Part shown: positions 1 through 10,754 of the stretch, piece after piece | Numbering within the stretch: the stretch's first letter is position 1 | Layout of the letters: the number at the start of each line of letters is the position of its first letter | Source: Sequoia sempervirens | Taxonomy: Eukaryota; Streptophyta; Pinopsida; Cupressales; Cupressaceae | NCBI GenBank assembly: GCA_007258455.2 | Contig: VDFB02000003.1 | Location: 44,901,875 to 44,965,874, forward strand | Reading direction: 5' to 3' | Length of the DNA stretch: 64,000 nucleotides | Translations under genes and position numbers: made by a program | Notes under the pieces: model-generated | What the model saw: only the letters and a program-made list of their open reading frames with translations | The model's database searches: none | Told to the model about the DNA's origin: nothing

Positions 1-2607
1 GATGGAATGAAGTGCATAGATTTTTTTTTTGAATAAATGCATAGATATTTCTTTCGAATAAATGCATAGAAGGATTTCTTGGAAGATTTAGTTTTTGCTA
101 CCAGTCCTTTCATTCAGCACCGCTTCCACTTTCACCACCTTAACTGTTGTACAAAAAGACTACATATTGTAACAAAAAAATTACCAAGAGCCTGCTGCAT
201 TTACGAAGAATTACACATTGCAAAGAGTTAACACACTGCACAGTGTTTGTTAGCGACAAGGATTATAGAAGAACAATTGGCAGAGAATTTATATGACAGT
301 CCCAAAAAAAAAGGGTATGATAGTTTACGTTATATCTGCACATTTTTACTATTTTACTGATTTCCATCTAAACTTTCACTATTTTCTCCTTTCACTCCTG
401 TATTTCTAGAGTTGTGGATACAAAGTATTAGAATAGAATCTAAATTAAAAAACAAAATTGTTTGGAACACAAATGCATAATTTCTACCTTTGCTAGCTAA
501 ACGATGCTCTGCCCAAAGTTGAATCTAACTACACAATCCATAATTAATGTAAGGCATTCATTTTTAAAGTGGGTATTTTGTGTTTTAATGCCCTTCTACA
601 ATTCTATCCACTATACAATATCCTGTTTGCAGCAAGGTATCTAGATAAATTAGTGATGTCTAATATAATTGAAATATGTTAACATTTTACTTTCAAAGCT
701 TACTCGATTTAGTTACTAAAGCACTTCTATCAATATCCCCACCCTTTACCTTCAGAGATTGTGTTTTTAGCACGCTAGTATGAAATATTGGCTTCAGTAG
801 AGGAGTAACTGTTATTTGGAATGGGCCAGTCTAGCAAAATTTAAACTTTTTAATAGCTTTCGAATCAGGCGCTTCACTTGATTTCTGGGTTGTTTATGCA
901 ATACCAAAGGATTACAGCCTTGCGTTACACAAATCCCCGGCCTGCTTGGCATTCTCCTTCCACTTTGAGGTATTTGTTTATGTAAATGCTTTGTCAATGT
1001 GAAAATAGAGAATTGAAATGTTTGACACGTTTCTAGGAGCTTTTGTGGATAGCGAGTCTCCTCCCACACCCCCCCCAGCTATTTGCTATTTTAACTTTGA
1101 TATTTACATGCCACAATATTACCGCTTCCACTTTTGCTGCCAGAGTTTGTCACTCCAACAAATAAAAATCACAAAAGTAAAACAAACAAAAGTAATTTTA
1201 ACTTTGCTATTTACTTATGACAATCACGTATTTTTCCAATTACTTTTCTTAAAACGAAAAATTCAAAGTTTGAATAATTAGGACTAGGATTTACTTAAAA
1301 AGCTCCCACAGTCGTTTGAATCCAATGGTGCAAAAGGTGGTCCAGAATGGGGTCGCCCTACTGTTCATCCGATTCGATAGAACAACCGCAATTTTAGGCA
1401 AAAGGAAAAGGAAGGGAGCAATTAGGACAGTACAGCGAAGACAATATTTAATGATTTATTTTAATGAGGACAATAAGTGAGAGTGGACAAAGCTTTGATG
1501 ACTGTGAGAGATTAAAAGCCTCCATTAGAACAAATATGGTTATGTTACTGTGACATCACAAACTCACCAACTTTTATTTTTGATGAATGAATACAAGAAA
1601 CTTAAGGATTTGTCACCGAGGATTTTGGAAAGGAACATTGTTACAATCCCAATGATCCACTACTTCGGAGATTCTCTCTACTTTTGAGCACCCTTCTCAA
1701 TTCTTTTGCTTAGGCTTTTTTTCCTTAAGGCTTAGTAAGCATAAGCTTGGTTGCAAAATAATGACCCTAATGACCAACCATTGCCTCCCCAACATGTTTG
1801 TCAAAATATAAGGAAATCTTTTTAATATATTATTCACACCAATAAAAGATTAACACGATTATTTATGATTGGTCAAGTCTAATTCTGAATAATAATGGAA
1901 AAGTTGTTTTTTAGCTTTCATTTTAGATAAGTTAAATAATATATAGATTCCTCATTTGTCATGCCATGTTATTTCATGTATGTGAAGAAGTTTTGTGACA
2001 TTCAAATGTAGGTCTTTATTTAGTGACGCAAATTTGTGTGAAAAATAAGTTAGGGTTAGTAATTTCTTGTGAACTGAGAACAAAAATTATGAAATAGTTA
2101 GACAATTAAAAAAGTTACAAAGTGAATCTCCCTTGTAGACAACCAAATTTAACATTGAATTAGCCGAAGTGAAAGACTTTGAAATATTTTTCAAATTTAA
2201 GTTTTACCTTTGTCATTTTGGGGGATTTAATGTTTATTATTTTTCAAATTTAAGTTTTACCTTTGTCATTTTGAAATTAAATTAAATTAAAACTGTACAC
2301 AAACTGTCTCATGTTGTATTTTAGTATTGATGGATACATAAACTTAATTATTAGTTAATGTATTTTTTTTATTACTTTTTCATGTAATTTTAAATTAAAT
2401 TGTAGAAAAGTTGTTATTCATTATTTTAATAAATAATTTGCTGAATTTTGCTTCATCAGCGTTATATTTTAATTTTTCTTTGATGAATATGATTATCTGT
2501 GTTGCTTTAGTTTAATTAATATTTTAATCCTCACTTTTATTACTATTTAGGTTATATTCTCATTTAATTTGCTTAATTTAGATTATACAAATTATTTTTT
2601 TGTACAA

Positions 2608-4059
2608 ATGCATTTCTTTTCAATACCTCAAAATTTACATGATGACGCAGAACATTTCATAAGCACAAACAAGATATCCCAACAAGATGGCCAAACAACA
2701 TTTGAATTTATCGAGCTCCCATATCCACTCTCTCCCAAACAACGATTAGCTCTTACCATTGTTCTAGAACATTACAATGATAGATCATTTGATAAACCCT
2801 TACACATGATCATACAAGGAACATCACGTACATGAAAATCCTCTCTAATTCATTACATTAGATATTCACTTTACAATTTAGTATCAAAAGAATATAGCCC
2901 ACACCTTGTTATTGCTCCTATAGGAATCAAAACTTTCAACATGTACATGCATCGACTGTACATTCAACCCTAAATATTCCAATAAAAGATGCAACCATTG
3001 AAGGGCCAGTCGCTTACAATTTTTCAAAAAAACATGAGAGACATAAAATATCTCCTTATTGATGAGATGAGCTTCATAGGCCCAAAATTACACTTGAAAA
3101 TAGACACTAGGCTACATGAAGCTTTCCCCCACCATCAACACTTGTGTCGATGAAACATCTATCATTCTTGTAGGTGACTTGGCACAATTGCCCCCTATTA
3201 TGGGAAAACCTATCTACACCTCACATACAAATGCAAAATACTTGTGGGAACAATTCACTATAATAGTTACATTAGAACTAATTTTTCGTCAACAAGGGGA
3301 CACTCAAACAAAATTTGACTTTCAGCGAACTCTACAAAACATTCGTAATGCAAAACCAACTAAACAAGATTGGGAACTACTAATGAATTGCACAAACACA
3401 TTACTATCAAACAATGATAAAGAATATTTTGACAAATCAATGCACCTATTTCCTACGAATGATTTAGTTGGAACCCACAATTAAAAAATGCTTCAACTGT
3501 TAAATGTTCCTATTGCACTTAGTGTTGCAATAAAAACATACACAAAATCAAGCATCGATAATGACACTGACCATCTTCCCCAAGAACTCTTACTTTATAG
3601 AGGCCAATGTATCATGTTAACTAAAAACCTGTGGATTCAAAGGGGCCTTGTCAATGGTTCTCTTGGAGAGGTCTTAGATATTGTCTACACAAATAGTTCT
3701 AAACCACCAGATTCACCATTGTATATAGTAGTAAAATTTGATACTTACAATGGCCCACCTTGGAACGGAAATGCCCCAACAACTATACCAATAACTCCTA
3801 TATCTCTAGGTACATGTAGACAATTACCACTATGCATGGCATGGGAAATTACCATACACAAATCCTAAGGTATAACACTCAACAAAGCTACAATTGATAT
3901 AGGTAAAAAAGAAATACAAGGCTTAACTTTTACAACTATATCTAGAGTGAAATCAATAGATGGCTTTAGGATAGATCCACCATTTTCCTTTGATCGATAT
4001 TCAATAATGAAAAATAATCCATATACAATTAGTAGGAAAAAGGAAGAAGTACAACTATA
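2608..4059 (+). pseudogene. PIF1-like helicase pseudogene, left copy (Helitron-associated)
   Basis: PIF1-family enzymes are superfamily 1B 5'-3' DNA helicases. In plants, many copies belong to the RepHel protein of Helitron transposons. Here the order of motifs is right: a start region with LSPKQRLAL, a damaged Walker A (GTSRT, then a stop, then KS, where GTGGTGKS is usual), a Walker B (LLIDEMSFIG), the GDLAQLPP motif at about 3172-3198, a motif ending AWEITIHKS near 3867, and a C-terminal block with TLNKATIDIG and GLTFTTISRVKS. The part from 3116 to 4059 stays in one frame with stops at 3482 and 3868. The part before 3116 is in another frame, so there is at least one frameshift. I find no Rep (HUH) domain upstream. 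It lies about 600 bases before a Helitron 3' end on the same strand, which fits a decayed Helitron. An origin from a cellular PIF1 gene is less likely. Confidence 0.88.
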
Positions 4060-4656
4060 GCATCTCTCATTATGATGACTGTAGGTACACATATGGAATT
4101 TTACCCTTATCTGCATATACTTTTTTGTTCTATTTTACTTACCATCTCCATACAATATAAATTACTTTTTCTATACTAACACACAGCTTCATAAAATGTA
4201 GGTTTTTGTTGTCAATTTGCATAGTTCTACCTCAACTACATCAATCATACTACCAATAAATCATTTTCTAACCAAAAACTACTTTCACTTTTAATGCAAC
4301 TTTTATTGTTTATATATTACCAGCTTAGCATTTCCGATGTGGGTCTGCTAACTTTTTCTTTGAGTATGTAGGGAAAAAAAATAGGAAAAAAGAAAGAAAG
4401 TACCAACTACATTTTGTACTAGCACAAGGAATCCTCAAACACAGATTCAACACAAGCTGAAATAACAACAAATCTATCATTCAATTTTCAATCTGAAAAT
4501 ATGTAATAGAGACATCTTGTAAATCTTTCATTCAATTTTGAAACTCTCCAAATATGTATTACAAACATTTTGTAAAAAATGCAAACAAGAATGTATATAT
4601 TTAACAATACATTCCTTTAAATTTTTGCTTCTATATATTTTCCTATTGGCGTAACC

Positions 4657-4684
4657 CTTGCGCCCCCCCTGGTGCAAGTGCTAG
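4657..4684 (+). mobile_element. Helitron 3' terminus (hairpin + CTAG), left arm
   Basis: Stem CTTGCGCC (4657-4664) pairs with GGTGCAAG (4671-4678) across a 6-base C-rich loop, with one G-T wobble. TG and then CTAG (4681-4684) follow, and the next base is T. This is the known Helitron end: a short GC-rich hairpin a few bases before CTRR, inserted before a T. The matching 5' TC end was not located. Confidence 0.85.
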
Positions 4685-6587
4685 TCTATATTTGGAATCT
4701 GAAATTAGTTTCCATGAAGGGCTCCATTACTTCTTGGCAACCCATGTCTCGCAATTGAGGTCAAATCGGAAGAGTAACAGCTACTCATACGGCCAGAGCC
4801 TACCCTTTAAGGCCATCACTAGTGACAAAAAGATGTTTACTGGATACAATATAGCTCTAAATAGCTAGCAATTTGGGGGGGGTCGGATAGTGGTCGTTAG
4901 ATGCACTAACTCATGGCGAACACATGCACGGTGTAGGGGCCACAGAGTGGGTAGTATGGAGATAGAGAGAAGAGGATACAGGCTTACGAAAGTCCTAACG
5001 ATAAACTTTGAAGGAAGGGCATCGAATTCCCTATGTGGGGAGGGTCTCCCCACTGTTTGTAGGAGAGCGAGGAAGGAAGGAAGAAAGAAGCTACGTTGTG
5101 GGTCAGAGGAATACCTTTATAGAAGCTTGAGGTAAGTCGCCATTCATGCCCTTCAGTGAGTTTCACGAGGATGTGTAAAAGATAGATCATTGTTAATTGA
5201 TGGCATTCGTTCTGTGATATTATCTAAGTGTTTTCTCTTATGAAGAGTTTCATCTTATCACTTCTTAATTTCAAATCACTTAATGCATATCATTTACATG
5301 GGATGTTGAAAGAATCTGCCTTTCCTTGAGGCAATATGGAGTATAGTCTGCATATCTAGTTCACATAACTCTTTTAGATGTTTTTAATCCCTTATCCTCT
5401 CTGAATGTTTTGAATCTGAAAATACTTGAAATCCTTGCCAAAATTGATAGAATGCATGAGTTCCCTTGAATTTTAATCACAATCATACTACCTCGAACAG
5501 GTTGAAATCTTTTCAACTAACACAAAATAGCCATTAAACCTGCATTCTGGATGCTGAATCAAGCAGTTTGTCCTCTTTTGGTTTCCAACAACATGCTCTT
5601 TCCAGTGCCCCCATCGTTCCTCTGTAGCTGCAAAACTAGTTATAGCTTGTTGTTTGTCCCTCTTTAGAGTCTACGGATTCTGAATCAATTATTAGTTGTC
5701 GCTCATTCGGTGTTGTTATTTTGTGGAGTATTCATTTTAGTTGGTACGTTTTGGGCTTGTCAAATCTTGATTTCAATCTTTCCTTAGAGGAGTTTATCTA
5801 TTCTTTATCGGTAGCTTAATATCCTTCTGACCTTGCGCCTTGCATGGGATACACACATTTTTTTCTCTTTTAATGGTCTAGTCTTCTTTTCTTTTGAGTA
5901 TAGAATGTGCCTTGTCCATTTAGTCTTACTGTTGCTTTTGCTTGGAAGTTCTTGAGCCTCCTTCTCGCATCCTGTTGTGCACCAACCCGTGTATTTGCAA
6001 TATATTGAGCATCATTATCTGTTCAGAGTCCAATAAATATTTATATGATTCTAAAGTTGTTTCCTTTAGTCGAATTCACTCCATTCGCCCTACCTTCTTA
6101 ATCATTGTTTACTTAGCATATTTTGAAGCAGAAAGTTATGCCCTGCATCCTTCTTACCCTCAGCGCTGGAAAAATTTCATGTTTGACATAAGATTAATCA
6201 AACTGCTGATCAAACCACTTCCTGTGAATGCTATCTTAAATTGACTATAAATAAGCTAAATCAATCACTTATTACCGCCATTGTATTGTAGTTAATGTCA
6301 GATAAGCGAATCTTTGACGGGAACTTTACGCATTGAATAATTCCACACTTCATTCCTTGGATTTGATGCTAATGTGATGTTATAGATTTCAATTGTTATC
6401 ATTAGACCATTATGTAAGCCACAGTACAAATGTTTGGTTTGGCCTTTGTGAGACTAAAGCATTCAATGGATCCTTTTTTGAGATTGTGTTGTTATTGCCA
6501 CTTTGATGGGGAAACCCCTTTTTTGATAATTTGTTAGTCTTCCAGAGGATAGAGGGAAGTATGGTTTTTACTTGCAAGTTTTGGTAT
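4685..6587. other. Arm DNA after the Helitron end, no gene recognised
   Basis: This stretch is shared by both arms. A frame of about 69 codons just after the Helitron end is open in the right arm (29945-30154, minus) but I recognise no domain in it. Other frames here are short and not supported. It may be old host DNA next to the Helitron insertion, or another element. Confidence 0.4.
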
Positions 6588-7234
6588 GGGGGCTGGTGAC
6601 CTAGGAGGATCCGCCTTGGATAACCCATATCAAGCCTGAAGTATTTATTTGAGTTTTATGTTGTTTCACCTATAAGTGGGTGGTCTCATGATTTTGTTAT
6701 TTGATGATGGTTGACCTTTACACTTGGATTGCATTTATGTGGGTTTGAGCCTTGCACAGTGGAAATGGTTTTAATGGAGATCTTTTGTGAGTTGTTGCTT
6801 GCCTCGTTTTATGTGCATATTTATATGGTTTTTCTAGTTTGTGCAAGTTGGCTTGCCCCATTTTTGTTTATGGGATTTTATTGTTAGTTGGGGGAGTGGC
6901 TCTCAGTGGGGGTCGGCACCCAAAGTGGATGGTCTAGGATAACCCATTGTGGTTTTAATCAAGTGATAACTTAATTAATTAATTAGGGGGATTGGGTAGA
7001 TTCACACATTAATTTAGATAATGTAGCCTCACTCATGGGCCCAAGTGCTCATTTAGGCTTGGGATGAGTGGGATGGCTTGGAATGGCAAGATCAACTACC
7101 TTGCCTCTACATAGTAATTTTTTAAATTATGTTGATCCCGCATAGCGAGCATGGGGGTCTAGCAGCCGTAGAGGTTACTAGGGAAACCCAAGATGGGGGC
7201 TAGTAGCCTAGGAAGGTTACACTAGGGTAACCCA
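6588..7234 (+). repeat. Four dispersed copies of a ~40-base motif
   Basis: Four related blocks lie at 6588-6627, 6908-6946, 7153-7190 and 7195-7234. Each starts with GGGGG, passes through a CTAGxxGCC or CTAGG core, and ends in TAACCCA or AAACCCA. The last two are adjacent and the others are 200-300 bases apart. The same blocks recur in the right arm near 27560-28230. Their role is unknown. Confidence 0.6.
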
Positions 7235-8315
7235 TGACTACCTATGCGATGACACTCCACCCTTTAACAACCTTGTATGTTGTTGTTTCCCTCTTGTTGT
7301 TCTTAAGCCTCTGGAAATAAATGTTGTCATGTGTTTGTTGATGTTTTGTTATGTTATCTTGTGTTGGTTATTTCTCGTGTTGGAGGTTACCTTATGTTAT
7401 TGTTGCTCTTGTTGTGAACTCTTGTAATCCTTGCTTCACTTGATGGTTTTTGTTGAGGTCCTCCTTGTCATCTCCTAGCATAGGGGGTGGGCCTTAGGGC
7501 CCATGTGGTCAGGTGGAGCGTGCTATGCACCCCATTGGGTCCCCAGCTGAGGATTGAGTTGTGCAGAGTTGTACTAGTTGTGACTCCAGAGCTATACTAG
7601 TGTTGGATCCAATTTTGATGATTTATACTCATATCATTTGTATTATTCCATGACATTGTACTTTCCCCATTCATGATGGGAAGCTGTAATGAATTGATGT
7701 AATCCTTGAGTGATGTATCTTCATGTTATAAATTCAATGTCCATGTTCGTGTTATTATCTTCTGATTGTTGGTAGATTCTTATCTTTCATGTAATGTAAT
7801 AGATGTTGATTCATAATGTAGTGCAGTCATGTAACCCCAAGGGACTTTGTCATATGTTGTACATGTATAGTTTCATTTCAAGTGTTGCATGTTAACAATA
7901 TGTTGCATATTAGTTACTTTAAAATAAAAAAAAATGTGCCATAAATGTGAGATGTATTAGTTTCCTTTGGGGTGGTGTGGCGAGGCATTACACTCATGTT
8001 GAATACTATTATGTTATGTGAGTAATTGATATAGTTTTTACAATACTAATATGTTCATCTTTGTTGTTTCCCTACAATGGACAACTACCTAAACATAACC
8101 TATCTTTTGTAATAAGTGAATATAGTTGAGTTTATGTTATTAATAGTGAATGCTTCATATAAATTGAAACAAGCAATATATGTTATAATATCTATCATAT
8201 CCCTAATCCTATGATCATATAAATTGAAACAAGAAATTCATGTTATACTATCATATCCCCAATTCTAACTCTTACCATATTTAACCCTTAATTGATAATA
8301 TATATATCAGTTTAG
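7235..8315. other. Inner part of left arm, no gene
   Basis: No coding frame is supported. The end of this stretch, from about 8160, carries short repeats of an AAATTGAAACAAG-type block that go on past the arm boundary. Confidence 0.4.
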
Positions 8316-8765
8316 GGGCTATATATAACTTGAAACAACATTTTCATACATGTAAGAGTCGTTGTAATTGAAGAACAAACAAACCATACATGTACAATTC
8401 ACTTCAATGTAAATGAACAAGTCTATATGTAAAATGAAACAACAATTTAATGTGTAAAAGTCAGCATAATTACATAAGTATGCAATACATATAATCCACT
8501 TGAAAGTAATTGTAGAAAGTTACATATAAATTGAATTGGAAATTTAATAAATGTAAAAGTCATTAGATAGAGGAAAACAAGCATGCAATACATGTAATCC
8601 ACTTGAATGTAATTGAATTTAAGGTTACATATAAATTGAAACAAGTAAATGATCAATATCCCCAATTCTATGATGATATAAATTGAAATAAGCAATGCAT
8701 GTTATACTATCATATCCCCAATTCTAACTCTTACCATATTTAACCCTTAACTAATAATAGAATTG

Positions 8766-8850
<85 letters not shown>

Positions 8851-9120
8851 TTTAGGGGTTATATATAACTTGAAACAACATTGTAATATAAATATTTTTA
8901 ACCCTTTCTGAAACTAATATAGCTTTAAAAACTTATATATAAATTGAAACATTTTCATGCATGTAAGAGTCACTATAATTGAAGAACAAACAAACCATAC
9001 ATCTAATTCACTTTAATGTAAATGAACAAGGCTATATGTAAAATGAAATAGCAATTTAATATATGTAAAAGTCTGCATAATTGTACAATAAGCATTCAAT
9101 ACATATAATCCACTTGAAGG
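8222..9120 (+). repeat. Tandem duplication, ~460-base unit, at the arm boundary
   Basis: A block at about 8222-8660 recurs at about 8681-9120. Both copies contain TTCTAACTCTTACCATATTT, then TTTAGGGG(C/T)TATATATAAC, then GAAGAACAAACAAACCATAC, then ATACATATAATCCACTTGAA. A third partial copy of its start is at about 8158-8220. The inner end of the inverted-repeat arm falls inside the first unit. The second unit is expanded by a TA microsatellite and about 60 extra bases. Confidence 0.75.
8768..8847. repeat. (AT)n microsatellite
   Basis: An uninterrupted AT dinucleotide run of about 80 bases inside the second tandem unit. Confidence 0.97.
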
Positions 9121-10012
9121 GTAAGTACACCAAGATGGTTCCCAAAAAGGGGGCTTAAGTGGCCATTTTTTTCTAAAATCAGGAAATACTGACCTTGGAC
9201 ATGAAATTGAGGATAGTTACACTCAAAATTTTGAGATGGAACAAAAAAAGGGATCAAAGTGCTCATAGTCTACTTTCTAAACTACTAATTTATTTTTAAA
9301 ATGGTTGAGATTAAGGGGTTCAAAAGATAGACATACACAAATTGGTGTTGTTTTTGTTAGAAAAACATAACATAGCAACTCTTGTACGACCCTAGCATGG
9401 TGAACTTTTTGTAGTATTTTTAAAATCACTACAGTTAGAAGTTAGCTAATAGTATCTAATTGATGCATGATTTTTCTAATAATTTTTTATTGAATATTTG
9501 ATTTTTTACTAATTTTCTAAGTGGGCACTTCCTGAAAAGAAGAATTTTGGTCGTGCTCCCCCTAAAAATTTTTGAAGGTAATTGATTTTTTTTTTAAAAA
9601 AATTGTAGAATGGACTCTAGTTTCTAAAAATGTAATTTATTTGAAATTTTGATGAACGATTAATTTATAACGAAAAAAACACCAAACACTGCTTTTTGGA
9701 AAAAAAAGAGACACACAAACAAAAGAAATTATGGATGAAAGGCTTAACATTGTCAAAAGGTGAAAAAAATTACATCGTTGGATAGCTAAGAGCGAACCTA
9801 ACATTACCCATGTGTTTGATTTTGTCGATATTGAACTAGATGCAATCCTGACTGGTGAGCACGAACCCGATTATGTGAAAAATTTGTAGAATTTGCAAAA
9901 ACACGTCTCTGGTCATTAGGAATGCCCTCCAAGCCTTTGGGTTGGTATTCCAAGGCAAATACCAATGCTAAGGCTTGGGATTACCCAAAGAAAAATATAA
10001 TGTGAGCGCATT
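9121..10012. other. Unannotated AT-rich stretch
   Basis: No open frame of note, no terminal repeats and no known motif were seen. Homopolymer A and T runs are frequent. Confidence 0.4.
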
Positions 10013-10127
10013 ATAACGCGCGTTATGTCTTTGTTTTGACATTTTTTTGCTTATCTGGGATACATGTCAAGCGAGACATAACGCACGTGCATTATAACAT
10101 GCTCATGTTATGTCTTCCTTATTGTTA
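10013..10127. repeat. CpG-rich palindrome cluster
   Basis: ATAACGCGCGTTAT (10013-10026) is a perfect 14-base palindrome. GCGTTATGTC (10020-10029) is repeated inverted as GACATAACGC (10075-10084), giving a 10-bp stem with a 45-base loop. A third GTTATGTC follows near 10110. CpG is otherwise scarce nearby. Confidence 0.7.
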
Positions 10128-10156
10128 AATGCCACTCTATTGAATGTTTGTTGATA

Positions 10157-10345
10157 TATTTGTATGTTTGTATGTACATGTATGTTGGTGTGTCTTGTAT
10201 GCATGTATGTATATTTGCTTGTATGTATGCATGTATGTATGTATGTATGTATGTATGCCTATATGTATCAGTGCATGTATATTGTATGGATGTAGGATTG
10301 TATGTACATATGTATTATGCTTGTATGTATTTATGTATGTCTTTA
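10157..10345. repeat. (GTAT)n-rich microsatellite
   Basis: Imperfect repeats of GTATGTAT/GCATGTAT over about 190 bases. Open frames here (rich in Cys, Tyr, Val and Met) are artefacts of the repeat. Confidence 0.9.
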
Positions 10346-10392
10346 GAGGGAGGGAGAATTTTTTAAAAAAAGAGAGAGAGTTGTCTAGGTAG

Positions 10393-10492
10393 NNNNNNNN
10401 NNNNNNNNNNNNNNNNNNNNNNNNNNNNNNNNNNNNNNNNNNNNNNNNNNNNNNNNNNNNNNNNNNNNNNNNNNNNNNNNNNNNNNNNNNNN
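10393..10492. other. Assembly gap (100 N)
   Basis: Exactly 100 N, the usual placeholder for a gap of unknown length. Sequence left and right may not be truly adjacent. Confidence 0.99.
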
Positions 10493-10754
10493 TGTAGACG
10501 ACTTTTCGGAATCAATCATCCATGGATTTTGTCCAATTCTTTCTTTTCTCTAGCTAATCAATGTGGTCTTTGGACAACAATTGTGGTGGCACTGGGGATC
10601 TTGTGGGGAGATCTTCCACTAATGACCACTATTGAATATAGGTTGTTAGATCAACCACTTGTGCCTTTAGTTCCTCCTTAGAGATCTTATCTTTGTTCAT
10701 TTGATGCATGATACCAGTGGCAACGGATCCTTGGAGATGGTCAATATTTTGCTC

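Larger units (their letters stand above)
1..8315 (+). repeat. Left arm of an ~8.3 kb inverted repeat
   Basis: The first bases of the window are the reverse complement of the bases ending at 34772, and the match continues to about 8315, paired with about 26526. The helicase fragments in the two arms differ by only a handful of residues over about 248 codons, so the arms are very similar. The arm may begin before the window, because its left edge coincides with base 1. It contains a non-coding AT-rich stretch (1-2607), a broken PIF1-like helicase, a Helitron 3' end, and a non-coding stretch with short dispersed repeats (4685-8315). I see no gene in the non-coding stretches. Confidence 0.93.

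Noticed and set aside
1675..1690. TCTCTACT-type 5' Helitron end
   Set aside because: TTCTCTCTACTTTTGAG resembles known Helitron 5' ends, but the resemblance is short and there is no independent support for the boundary.
4865..5190. Several overlapping frames after the Helitron end in both arms
   Set aside because: Frames on both strands overlap and none shows a domain. Purine-rich GGAAGGAAGGAAG drives the charged composition.
10144..10392. Cys/Tyr-rich frames over the GTAT repeat
   Set aside because: Artefact of the tetranucleotide repeat, and next to an assembly gap.
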